Origin: Artemisia argyi
Lineage: Eukaryota > Streptophyta > Magnoliopsida > Asterales > Asteraceae
Assembly: GCA_030686995.1 (NCBI GenBank)
Contig: CM060703.1
Location: forward strand, 116,197,361 to 116,261,360
DNA: 64,000 nt
Direction: 5' to 3'
The position numbers and the translations under genes are program-made. Positions 1-9,713 of the stretch are shown piece by piece. Every line of letters starts with the position of its first letter. Within the stretch, counting starts at the first letter, position 1. A model generated the notes under the pieces. It saw only the letters and a list, made by a program, of their open reading frames with translations, did no database searches and was not told the DNA's origin.

Positions 1-38
1 AGAATTGACCTTGGTGATTCATTTGCAAAAGGTGGTGG

Positions 39-341
39 TTATGTAGGTCTTGGTGGAAGATCATTTAGATCTTGGACAAATGGGTGTGGTGATGTGGGAG
101 GAGACCCAAATAGTTCCATTGGCTCAATTTTGGGTAATGGTGATGGTGATGAAGTTTTGGATGGTTGAGTTGGAGCACTTGGTGGAGTTGGGTCAATAGG
201 TGATTTAGTTGGTGGTGGAGTGAGCTCATTTGGTTCATTGGGTGATGGTGATGGAGATGCAAGGTTCAAAAAGTGTTCATTTTTGATAGGTGATGTAAAT
301 TCATTCGAGGATGGGTTGATTAGACCATAGTGGTTTAACAC
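39..341 (-). other. Proline/serine-rich ORF in copia 1 3' region
   Basis: A 100-codon ORF rich in Pro, Ser and Thr with no domain I recognise. It lies downstream of the 369-codon extra ORF, on the same strand as copia 1. It could be a low-complexity tail of a decayed extra ORF or chance coding in simple sequence; the parallel CAT-rich reading at 65-262 shows how repeat-like the stretch is. Expression is unsupported. Confidence 0.2.
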
Positions 342-1390
342 TAATCCGGGCGGTTTTCCAGATGGGTCGTGATGGTTGAGAGGTGATTGTTGACTTAGTC
401 GTGGTGAAAAATGGTTTAGAAGTTTCAGAAATTGTGGTGAAGATGGTGTGATTTGATGGTGTTTAGGATGGCTTAATTTATAGTGTTGATGGATTATGGA
501 AAGGAGTGTTTGGATTTGATGTTAGTCCATACAAAAATGGAGGTTTCTAATGATTTGGAAAACTAATTGTGGGTTGTCATATCATGGAAGTCAATCCAAT
601 GAAAATGGTGAAGTGAGAAGACAAGTTTTGCACTAAATGTTTGGTGGTTTTGGTGGATTTGTGGTAGTATAAATCTCAGGGATTTCAAGGATCCCTTAAA
701 AGGGTTCCTTCCTTTATGTTTGAGGAGTACTTGAGGTTGTTATGGCAAAATTTGAATTTTTGCGGGAATTGGTTTTGGTTAAGTTTATGGAAGAAGGAGT
801 ACCCTATTATGCTAAACACATTGCAAGAAATGGGTTTCTACTTAAAAGGATTGGATTTTGGTGTTTGGATGTTGAATTGTGAAAATGAAAATCAAAATTC
901 TGCAGGATTCTGGCGGAACCCTCAGAATACACAGGTGGAACCCATTTGAGGGTGCCGCTTGGTCCGTTGGGCGAATTCTGGAATTCCCAGAAATTGCACT
1001 GGCGGAACCCAATATTGGGTACCGCCAGACCCTAAAAAGTTGGCAGTCAGCGTTTTTGACCGTCGAGACGATTTTCAAAATTTTCGAAAACTCCTAAAAT
1101 CAAAAAGATAAGGCATTTCTGGTTGGGCAATGCAAAAAATAGACACGTAAACATGCATTTCATAGGACTTTGACCTTGAGGTCGAGAATTTCACTATACT
1201 TAGTGAAAATATCATAAACTTGAAAATTTGACAACTTGCCCAGAGTTGTCTACCTGCATCAAAGTTAGATACTACATGTTCCAAATTATATCAAACATTG
1301 TACTAACACACAAATTCATCACAAATATTGTTTAAATGACCAAATTTGTTCAAATAGCACCTAGTGCCAAACACTCCTACACACCCGCAC
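342..1390. other. Non-coding part of copia 1 with a palindromic module
   Basis: No convincing ORF. It holds G/T-rich sequence on the plus strand and a cluster of GGCGGAACC-type inverted half-sites at 895-1036, listed separately. Confidence 0.5.
895..1036. repeat. Palindromic GGCGGAACC module, distal copy
   Basis: The block opens with TTCTGCAGG and then has several GGCGGAACCC / GGTACCGCC half-sites in both orientations. The clearest is an inverted pair around 1002-1027 with arms GGCGGAACCC and GGGTACCGCC. The same module occurs in this element's LTR (8994-9072), in gag (6722-6801) and after pol (3201-3280). No TATA-like sequence was noticed next to this copy. Confidence 0.65.
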
Positions 1391-2500
1391 TCATTGACGG
1401 TCGATCTTGTTCTTGAGCTTTCCAAGGAACCTTCCAAGATTCTTAAACATTCCCTTTGTTTGCTTGAACTCCTCTGACTCATTAGGAATATCCGGAAGTT
1501 GAGAAAGGTATTCGAGAGGAGGGAGCCTAGAGTTTGGCAAATTGTCATCTTCACTCATTGAAGAAGACGAAGATGAGGTAGGAGGATGTGGACGTTTTCC
1601 TTGGGCTTTGTACACTCTCTTATCACTTAGTGGGACAAAGTTGTGTGGAATGAGAGAGTAGTTAAGGTTAAGACCGTTTGGAGTTGGTGGAATGGGTGAG
1701 ATGAACCTAAAGAGACGGGTCAAGAGCATTCCATACGGCATAGCCATTGTGCCGTGCACGGGAATGTCGGCCATTCTCTTGGCCATGTAGTAGGCAAGGT
1801 TGAAGGGTTTCCTAACGGACAAGGAGTAGAGCATGTAGCAAAGGCAAAGGTTGATATGGTCACGGTTCCCTATTGTGCTAATGACATTGGCTCTAAGGAC
1901 TTCCTCCCATTTCTTTAATTGGGGTTTGAGTTCGTTCATTTCCATTCCATATGGGTCCTTATCGACCTCATTCCCCGAACGGGTTCTCCTAGTGGTGGTG
2001 GTCCTAACAAAGAGGTGGTCACAGAGAACGTCTTTTGAGACAAGGGGTGTGTCATAAGGGTGGATACGGTCTTGGAGGTTGTCAAGAGTTGAGAGGGAGT
2101 GCAAGTCGGAATAGAGGCAAGTACCACGGTTTGAGACACCTAGGATTTGAGCAAACTCCTCAAGAGTGAAGGAGTATTGATGACCGCTAACCCTAAATTT
2201 GATAGACATATGACCATAATCATCCGTGGAGAGGACGAAGGATGCATAGAACTCTAGAATGAATCTAGGACAAATAGGCTCGTCTATATTCAAAAGACAC
2301 TCAAAGTTGATTGTGGCGAATTCGGCGTAAAGGTTTGTGCCTTCTAGGAAAGACGGGTCAATGGTTCTACCCTCATGGACATAGTGTTTTTCTAGGGCTT
2401 TGAAAACGTTTACTTGGTTTGGGGTAAGGCCTTTGGTTTTGTGGTGTTTTGGTAGGTACTTAATGGTGTCCTTGTGGTCGTAGTGGGTTAGAGGAGGCAT
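1391..2500 (-). CDS. Retrotransposon extra ORF, putative plant transposon protein domain
   Basis: An intact 369-codon ORF starting at an ATG (2498-2500). It lies about 0.8 kb downstream of the copia 1 pol stop, on the same strand. The centre has the pattern of plant-transposon proteins found as extra ORFs in LTR elements: YSFTLEEFAQILGVSNRGTC near residues 110-130, then KWEEVLRANVIS and PFNLAYYMAKRM, ending in a Ser-rich, basic tail. That family assignment is from recollection. The function of such ORFs is unknown; no enzyme motif, signal peptide or membrane segment is visible. It is odd that this frame is open while gag-pol next to it has four stops. A promoter-like module lies upstream at 3181-3280. 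It could also be a captured host gene, which is less likely. Confidence 0.7.
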   Translation of the reverse strand: MPPLTHYDHKDTIKYLPKHHKTKGLTPNQVNVFKALEKHYVHEGRTIDPSFLEGTNLYAEFATINFECLLNIDEPICPRFILEFYASFVLSTDDYGHMSIKFRVSGHQYSFTLEEFAQILGVSNRGTCLYSDLHSLSTLDNLQDRIHPYDTPLVSKDVLCDHLFVRTTTTRRTRSGNEVDKDPYGMEMNELKPQLKKWEEVLRANVISTIGNRDHINLCLCYMLYSLSVRKPFNLAYYMAKRMADIPVHGTMAMPYGMLLTRLFRFISPIPPTPNGLNLNYSLIPHNFVPLSDKRVYKAQGKRPHPPTSSSSSSMSEDDNLPNSRLPPLEYLSQLPDIPNESEEFKQTKGMFKNLGRFLGKLKNKIDRQ

Positions 2501-3325
2501 GATGATTCCTAGAACAACAAAATTTCACATTTTAGTTTACGTAAACCACTATTATAATGTGGAAGTTCTAGTGTGTGCCTATATGAAAACAATGTGGAGG
2601 TGCGGTTATCTTGACTCATTTTGATGCTTCAAAATCGTTTGATGCAAGTTTTGTTATAAAACAAAAGATAACCCAAATGCTCCTCGTTCAATGTAGCTTC
2701 GTTTGAATGTACCTGAAAATACATATTGGTTATGTATTCCCTTTAGCATTCAAGAGACATTATGCAAGTGATGTTTCAAACATAACGTTTTGATTTTGTA
2801 TTCTCAATGTGAGACGAAAGAATATTAGTCCTACTTGTGAGAAATTTTTGGAAGGATTTGACATGGGGTATTTTAGTAAACATGTTTATACTAATTAAAG
2901 ATGCAATTCCTAACTATGGGAGACATGATTAGTTTTGTTAAACACCTAATCTTATGCATGAGTTTTTCAAGTTAATGCATAACCCCAAGTTTTTGTTTTT
3001 GTGCAAGAAATAGAATTCCTAGACTCAGATCAGGATTGTAATCATGTTTAGAATACTTACAATGATGATTGAATTGCAATGTAAATGGATGGAAGACCAA
3101 GAATTCGTAGGTATGGATGGATGGTAAAGTGAATAGTAGCAGTTTGGAAGTGGTGGTATGAGATAATGGGTGTTTGGTTTAATATAAACAAAGATTTTGG
3201 TTCTGCAGGTCGGCGGATACGGCGGACCCCTGAAATTGGTTCCGCCCGTTATGTGTGAGGGTTCAGCCGACCCTGCTGAGAAAAATAGTTATGGATTTGT
3301 TTTGATTTTTGTTTAATGTTCAGAA
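2501..3325 (-). other. Spacer between pol and extra ORF of copia 1
   Basis: No coding sequence seen. In element sense it starts after the pol stop, contains the palindromic module and a TATA-like sequence (3181-3280), and runs about 680 bp to the ATG of the extra ORF. Confidence 0.6.
3181..3280 (-). promoter_or_regulatory. LTR-like promoter module between pol and extra ORF
   Basis: On the plus strand AATATAAAC (3181-3189) is followed by TTCTGCAGGT and then GGCGGA, GGCGGACCCC and GGTTCCGCCC half-sites. This is the arrangement of the true LTR at 8979-9072: palindromes upstream, TATA-like box downstream in element sense. It points toward the 369-codon ORF. A second promoter for that ORF is inference. 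Confidence 0.45.
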
Positions 3326-5149
3326 CTATAATGTAGGTTCCATGAGTCCTAAGCCTAGCCTAAGAAGGTTAAAAGGTTCACGTTTAAGGGGTTTTGTGAG
3401 AATGTCGGCTATGTTGTCTTCGGAAGAAACTTTCTCAATTGAGATATTTCCTTTTTGAACGTTGTCACGAAGGAAATGATGACGGATTTCAATATGTTTG
3501 GTACGAGCATGTTGGACCGGGTTTTTGCTAAGATCAATGGCACCTTTGTTGTCACAAAGAATTGTGATGTCGTTGAGTTGAATTCCGTAGTCGACAAGAG
3601 CTTGCTTCATCCAAAGAGCTTGTTGACATGCCTTTTCGGCCGAAACGTACTCGGCTTCTGTTGTTGAGATAGCAAGAGCCGTTTGCTTCTTAGAGAACCA
3701 TGAAGTGAGACAATGTCCAACAAAAGTACAAATACCACTTCTACTTTTTCTATCGACATAGTCACCGGCATGATCCGAGTCGGCATACACTATGGTGTCT
3801 ATTCCCGTTCCTTTGGGATACCATAAACCTAAATGTGTAGTGCCCTTAATATACCTAAAAATCCTTTTAACAGCTTCGAGATGGGTAGTTTTAGGATCTT
3901 CTAGAAAACGAGCACATAGACAAACACTAAACATAATGTCGGGTCTACTAGCCGTTAGGTAAAGTAGACTACCAATCATACCTCTATATTTAGTGCTATC
4001 TACGGATTCACTTTCCTCATCCTTGGTGAGTTTAGTTTCCGTGGACATGGGAGTTTTGATAGGTTTCGAATCTTCTAGTCCAAATTTCTTAAGCATGTCC
4101 TTAATATATTTAGATTGGTTAAAGAAGATACCATCTTCTAGTTGTTTGATTTGGAGTCCTAGGAAAAAGTTGAGTTCTCCCATCATACTCATTTCAAACT
4201 CGTCATGCATGATTTTTGAGAAATCCACACATAATTCTTGACAAGTTGATCTGAATATAATGTCATCAACATAGATTTGGACTATGATAATATGTGAATC
4301 TTTCTTCTTAGTAAAGAGAGTATTATCAACTAAGCCCATGGTATACTTATGGTCAACTAGGAATGTTTTAAGTCGATCATACCATGCTTTTGGAGCTTGC
4401 TTAAGTCCGTAAAGAGCCTTTTTAAGTTTGTAAACATGATTTGGTTTTTCAAAATCGATGAAGCCCGGTGGTTGAGCAACATACACTTCTTCATTAATGA
4501 CTCCGTTTAGAAATGCACTTTTGACATCCATTTGAAAGAGTTTAAAATTGTGTGCACATGCATATGCAAGTAAGATTCTAATTGACTCGAGCCTAGCAAC
4601 CGGAGCAAAAGTTTCATCGTAGTCAATGCCTTCTTGTTGGTTATATCCTTGTGCATCTAGCCTAGCTTTGTTTCTAGACACAATTCCATTTTCATCCATT
4701 TTATTACGAAATACCCATTTTGTTCCAATTATAGTTTGACTCTTTGGTTGAGGAACTAATGTCCATACATCATTCCTAACAAATTGGTTTAACTCTTCTT
4801 GCATTGCAATTACCCAAGACTCATCTTTAATTGCTTCATTAATATTTTTAGGTTCAATGGTTGATACGAAACAAAAGTAGTTGCTTTCATTTTGAACTTT
4901 TGACCTTAGTGTTCTTTCGTTAATGTTGCCAATGACACCATCTAATGGATGACTTTTAGATTCTTTGACATTGACAAGTTCTTTGTTAAATGGTTCATCT
5001 TCTTTGTCATCACTTAAAATTTCTTGATTTTCTATTGCTTGGCTTTCAACTAAGTCATCATCTACCAAAGGTGATGTCTTAGAGGGAGGTGGACTCTCGT
5101 CAAATGTTACATTCAACGATTCCTCGACTCTCAAGGTTTCTTTGTTCAA
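3326..5149 (-). pseudogene. Copia 1 reverse transcriptase-RNase H part of pol
   Basis: The segment encodes the C-terminal part of the copia polyprotein. The RT starts near residue 120 (WVFRNKMDENGIVSRNKARL) and contains FQMDVKSAFLNG, YGLKQAPKAWYDRL and the catalytic YVDD, followed by an RNase H region with ADSDHAGD and STTEAEYVS. The products would copy element RNA into DNA in cytoplasmic particles. It reads in one frame with the upstream integrase, from which a TAA at 5171-5173 separates it; the apparent Met start is therefore an artefact of that stop. The RT and RNase H motifs themselves look intact. The terminal stop is at 3326. Confidence 0.9.
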
Positions 5150-5170
5150 AACAATGTATGCTTTACTATT

Positions 5171-5797
5171 TTATGAATATCCAAGAAATACACCTTCATA
5201 AGACTTTGGGTCAAATTTGGTGAGATAATCCTTGGTGTTAAGAATGAAACATTTACTCCCAAACACTCTAAAGTATCCTAATGTAGGCTTTTTACCTTTA
5301 TATAGTTCATAAGGAGTTTTATTCAAAAATGGTCTAATTAGGACTCGATTTAAAATGTACGTTGAAGTGTCGACGGCATTACACCAAAACTTTTGTGGAA
5401 TGTTTTGTTCATTAAGCATTGTTCTACTCATCTCTTGCAATGTCCGGTTTTTACGTTCTACTACACCATTAGATTGAGGAGTACGTGGAGCCGAAAAGTT
5501 ATGAGTTATTCCATTATTATCACAAAAGTTACCAAATTGAAATTCATTATCAAATTCACGACCGTGATCCGTTCTAATAGACACAATATTAGACCCTACT
5601 TGATTTTGAATTTTCTTACTTAGAATTTCAAATTTATCAAAAGCTTCATTTTTACTTTTCAAAAATTTTGTCCAAGTATATCTTGAGTAATCATCAACTA
5701 TGACCAAAGTGTAGAAGTTACCTCCATAACTTTGTATAGTGGATGGACCAAATAAATCCATATGCAAAAGTTCTAGACATCTAGATGTAGAAACCAA
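5171..5797 (-). pseudogene. Copia 1 integrase part of pol
   Basis: The integrase core domain carries the DDE residues in HMDLFGP, RTDHGREFDN and NGVVERKNR. It would join element cDNA to the chromosome. It ends at FLGYS immediately before an in-frame TAA (5171-5173) and is preceded by another TAA at 5825-5827; the frame is otherwise continuous with the protease part upstream and the RT downstream. The catalytic residues are kept, so the damage is limited to the flanking stops. Copia order, integrase before RT, is clear. Confidence 0.9.
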
Positions 5798-5824
5798 GTT
5801 TTTAGCCTTATGGCTATTATGGAC

Positions 5825-6367
5825 TTATTTACCGACTTTGCAAGCATCACAAAAGTGTTGGTCATATTTCAACTTGGGTAGGTTTCGAACTAAGTCTTTG
5901 GAGGAGAGGTTTTGGATTAGTCTCATGTTAGCATGTCCTAAACGTCTATGCCATAAAGTTGAAGATTCATCTAATGAGGTAAGACAAAGTTTGTCTCTAG
6001 ATGTTGGATCCATCTTCATGACATATACGTTGTTCTTAAGGACACCTTTGGCTATGGTTATACCATCTTTAAGTATTTTACTTCCGTTTTCACTAAAAAG
6101 AACATTATACTTATTACAACAAAGTTGACTAATACTAAGGAGATTAAAACCTAAGTTATTAACATGAGCTACATCATCTATAAAAAGGGAGTCATGAGAG
6201 ATTGTACCTTTTCCGATGATTTTACTCTTAGCATTACTACCAAACGTAACATTACCTCCGTCACATTTGTGATAAGAAGTGAAGAGGCTTTTGTTACCCG
6301 TCATGTGCCTTGAACAACCGCTATCTTTAATCCATTCATCCGGTTCCAAACAAACTTTGAGGCACAC
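5825..6367 (-). pseudogene. Copia 1 protease and GAG-pre-integrase part
   Basis: The start holds a copia aspartic protease active-site region, DSGCSRHMTG, followed by the FGSNAKSKIIGKGTI segment. The C-terminal half is the GAG-pre-integrase zinc-binding region with LWHRRLGHANMRLIQNL and CDACKVGK. The protease would cut the polyprotein; the zinc region belongs to the integrase N-terminus. Two in-frame stops (TGA 6386-6388 and TAG 6368-6370) separate it from gag and one TAA (5825-5827) from the integrase core, all in the same frame. Confidence 0.85.
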
Positions 6368-6385
6368 CTATTTTATGAAAAACAC

Positions 6386-8260
6386 TCAAACATTTGGTCC
6401 CCAATTTCTCATGGGTCCATTTTGGTTAAGCATGCCATTAATTTGTTCCAAGTATGAAAATAGAGCATAAGGGTTCCATGGCATGTGGTTTGGTGTTTGG
6501 CAATGTCTAGGAGTGTTTTGGTTCCAAACATGTTGGTAGTTTGGTCGAGCGTTGAAGTTGCTCTTTGGAAAGGGGCGTTTGGGAATTGGAGTTTTAGGTC
6601 TTGGTTGAGTAGTTTTAACTCTAAATTCATTTTTACTAAATCCTACTCCAGTTTTAAACACCGGTTTTGTTCCACTTTTGTATGTAACTTTAACAAATTT
6701 TGAACGATCAGAAGTGGATGAGGTTACTGCTGCAGCAGGCCTGGCAGAACCTTCGGGACCAACGGGCGGAACCCTAAATTGGGTTCCGCCTGATCCGCAG
6801 GCTGCTGTAGCACTTTTATTTGTTTCTTGTGCAATCTTTTCTTGTTTCATTTGACCCATTGAAGTTTCTATTTTCGTAAATCCTTGTCCTGTTTTATCAA
6901 AGGGTGACTTTTGAAGTTTCATAATTTCATCTGCACAAGAAATGCTCTTATCGAACTTCTTAAACTTTGTGGTTTGTTTTATTAGATCATTTTGAGTAAT
7001 TTTGAGTTTCTCAACTTCTAGTTTAAGCTCTTCACATGATTTGCAAGGTGTGTCAATACCTTTACTCTTTTCTAATCTCTTAGCTTTTTCTTTTAACTCA
7101 TAAACTTCATTTTCTAAAAACTCCTTTTTAGTTTTCAAAAATTTATTTTTGTTTATGATTTTTAAGCTTAATTCACAAAGTTTGTTATATTCTTTTTGTA
7201 AAGTGTCATCATCAATAGAGGAGTAAGATGAGTCGGATAATACCTCATTTGAGTTGTGAGCCATGAGAGCAATATCGTCATTCTTTGGCTCATCGTCATC
7301 TCCTTCATAGTCACTCCAAGCACCACCCACAAAAGCTTGTTGAGGTTTGCTCTTGGGTGGTTTTGGACATTCTCCTACAAGATGACTTGTGTCTCCACAC
7401 CTATAGCATTTTCTTTCAACCTTTCCTTTCCTATCATCACGATCTTTTCGGAAAGTTTTCTTGTCATCTTTAGGTTGCCTTACAAACTTTCCTCTTCTAC
7501 GAGAGAACTTCTTGAAGTCTCTAACGGCCATAGCATATTCCTCATCGTCAGTATCCGAAGTAGATTCTTCATCATCACTTGATTGGACTCTAGCTTTCAA
7601 GGCAATGGACTTAACGTTTTCTTTCTTGCCTCTAACTAGTTCCGAATCTTTTTCCATTACCATTTCGTGAACTTTGAGGTTTCCAATTAGCTCATCAAGT
7701 GACATGCTTGAAAGATATTTGGATTCTTCAATTGCCGTCACTTTTGCTCTCCACTTCGGATGGAGTGCTCTAAGAAATTTCCTGACAAAGTTCTTACTAC
7801 AAAAAGATTCGTCAAGTGCTTTAAGTGAAGTAATAATAGTATTAAATCTAGCAAAAGCATTATCAATAATCTCATCTTCGGAAATAACAAATTGTTCATA
7901 TTGTTGAACAAGAAGATCAATTTTGTTATCTTTAACTTGTGAGTTTCCTTGATGAGTGACAATTAAAGATTGCCAAATATCTTTGGCGGTTTTACACAAA
8001 AAGACTCTTTCATATTCTTTCTTAGGCAAAGCATTGTAAAGTATCATTTTAGCTTCATTATTTTTACCTATTAATTTCTTTTGATCATCATCTTTAATGT
8101 TAGTAACTACGTTATCACCATCAATGATTATATACCACAAATCTATATCTTTAGATTTCACGTAAGTTTCAAAACGGTTTTTCCAATATATAAAACCATT
8201 TGCTTCAAAGAGTGGTGGTCTTTGCATAGATTGCCCTTCTTTGTAATTTTCAAAATCCAT
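6386..8260 (-). pseudogene. Copia 1 gag
   Basis: The N-terminal half is the copia capsid region (WKNRFETYVKSKDIDLW near the start, LRALHPKWRAKVTAIEES in the middle). A zinc knuckle CYRCGDTSHLVGEC lies near residue 290, then an acidic, coiled-coil-like stretch and a basic C-terminus. The protein would form the particle and bind element RNA. The first ATG is 8258-8260; TTG four codons upstream keeps the frame open but is an unlikely start. The frame ends in TGA at 6386-6388, after which protease continues in the same frame. The segment 6722-6801 is a palindromic module read in frame as Gly/Pro-rich sequence. Confidence 0.9.
6722..6801. repeat. Palindromic GGCGGAACC module inside gag
   Basis: The clearest pair has arms GGCGGAACCC and GGGTTCCGCC around a 6-base loop (about 6763-6788), flanked by CTGCAG-like sequence on both sides. 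It aligns with the LTR module at 8994-9072 and keeps the gag frame open. Confidence 0.7.
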
Positions 8261-8310
8261 GGATCGTTTCAAGTTTTAAAACACAATATATTTTAAAAGC
8301 TTGAGTAACG

Positions 8311-8326
8311 TAGCTCTTGATGCCAA
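8311..8326 (-). other. Primer-binding site of copia 1 (tRNA-Met-like)
   Basis: In element sense this reads TTGGCATCAAGAGCTA, one base after the LTR end. It matches the usual plant initiator-tRNA-Met PBS core TGGTATCAGAGC with one substitution and one extra base. Confidence 0.7.
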
Positions 8327-8327
8327 T

Positions 8328-9446
8328 TGTGGAAAACTAGAAGGGGGGTTTAATAGTTTACCGATTAAAATCTTTTTAACTTGTTAAGTTAGCTTTGAAA
8401 CTTTCCGTTTGATCAAAGATATGTACACCAACACAATATATAACATGCAAGTAAATGAAAGAAACGATCAAACCACAACACGAGTATTTATTGTGGTTCG
8501 GCTACAAGGACTCTTTTTCCTTGCCCTACATCCACGGCCCGAGTATCCAACTCGAGAGTTTCTTTCACTAGTCAACAAGCTCCTTTCACCGGCGGAGAAA
8601 ACCTTACACGTCGCTTATACTTTTACCGACACAAAGCTAGATGTCGAGTTCTTTACCAAGGGTACAACCACTCCCGTTAGTTCTTTACAAGGGTACAACT
8701 ACTCCCTATACACTTTGTATTTTGAGGACTAAAATACTAACCGATCACAAGTGAAAATACACAATCAAATGAAGTGTAAACTACACAAGTCTACACAATG
8801 CTAAGCTAACAAGTCTTGCAACGTTGTGTTGAATAATTGTTACTTTTAGTAAGCTCGTGAATCTCTTTGCTACAAAAAGAAACTTCACATATGAAATGTT
8901 AAGAGGTTAGATGAAAGAATGAATGTGTGTGTAAAATATAATGTCAAGTGATGAGCCAAAATTCAACTTGTGGCTCAATATTTATAACCAAACCTTCTGC
9001 AGGTCTGGCGGATCAGGCGGACCCCTGAGAATGGTTCCGCCCGTGTACCTCCAGGGTACCGCCGGGCTTGCAGTTGGTTTTGCAATAAATCTTGCAAACC
9101 AAACAAAGTCACATCTCATTACTCTTGCAAACCAAACAATGTCACATCACATAATATCAAGTCAAACACTAAACTTGCAAGCAACATCTAAGTAAGTCAA
9201 ACACATTTCTTTCCATAAATGTATAATGACAAAACTTGCCATAAATGTGATGTGACAATTCTATTTTTGGAAAATAAGAAGTGTTGTGTTTTATGAAATG
9301 TAAAATGTAGCAAAAGTCTAGTTTATGCAAGTCTTTAAAACTAAGATTATGTTTTACTTAGAAACTAAAGTTTACATTTGTCATTAACAAAACTTAGCGA
9401 AGATGTAAAATATAAATAACGTTTTTAGGCGATATTTGTATCAACA
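8328..9446 (-). mobile_element. 5' LTR of copia 1
   Basis: On the plus strand it opens TGTGGAAAAC and ends GTATCAACA, so in element sense it is TGTTGATAC...TTTTCCACA with TG...CA ends; 1,119 bp. The inner end abuts the PBS and the outer end abuts sequence homologous to the LTR of element A, which fixes both boundaries. The partner LTR is outside the window, so age and target duplication cannot be read. Confidence 0.85.
8979..9072 (-). promoter_or_regulatory. U3 palindrome cluster and TATA box of copia 1 LTR
   Basis: A TATA-like box lies at 8979-8986 (TATAAATA in element sense). Immediately upstream in sense are GGCGGA at 9007 and 9016 and their inverse TCCGCC/ACCGCC at 9036 and 9058. The block is bordered by CTTCTGCAGG. 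Confidence 0.65.
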
Positions 9447-9542
9447 TACTAAACTACATCGATCAGGTACACTGCCTGGTGGGGGTTGTAAGCTTCTCGA
9501 GATCCCTCGAGAGGTAAAGCCTGGTGCAATCCCTACGCATCA
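9447..9542 (+). mobile_element. Remnant of the 5' LTR of element A
   Basis: These 96 bp match the last part of the 3' LTR (about 16663-16758), including CAGGTACACTGCCTGGTGGG and the end ACGCATCA. The rest is displaced by copia 1. Confidence 0.85.
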
Positions 9543-9548
9543 AGTTTT

Positions 9549-9567
9549 TTGCGCCGCAGCCCGGGGA
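9549..9567 (+). other. Primer-binding site of element A (tRNA-Asp-like)
   Basis: TGCGCCGCAGCCCGGGGA a few bases after the LTR end resembles the PBS TGGCGCCGTTGCCGGGGA common in Tat/Athila elements. It has several mismatches and is degraded or variant. Confidence 0.55.
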
Positions 9568-9713
9568 ATAGTTATTGTCTAGGTTAGAATCTCTTTTTAT
9601 TAGGTCTACTTGATAGATTCCTTTCTAGTAAGATTTTATTTTTATCTTTAGGTTCTCTTTAGTCTATCTTATTTCTTCGTGTTTTTGTTCGTAACTCTTT
9701 GCCATCCGACATC

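Larger units (their letters stand above)
1..9446 (-). mobile_element. Ty1/copia LTR retrotransposon 1, 3' end outside window
   Basis: In element sense, from right to left: 5' LTR 8328-9446, tRNA-Met-like PBS, gag, protease, integrase, reverse transcriptase-RNase H, then about 0.8 kb of spacer, a 369-codon extra ORF and more non-coding sequence. The protease-integrase-RT order defines copia; the long gag and downstream ORF suggest the SIRE/Maximus branch (inference). No copy of the LTR is seen at low coordinates, so the 3' LTR lies left of the window. The right edge lies in the 5' LTR of element A, so this element inserted there. The four stops in gag-pol make it non-autonomous now. Confidence 0.9.

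Noticed and set aside
65..262. His-rich ORF on minus
   Set aside because: Out-of-frame reading of the same CAT/CCA-rich sequence as the Pro-rich ORF.
9699..9713. Start of the A gag-protease at 9699
   Set aside because: The codon there is TTG; the first ATG in frame is 9714.
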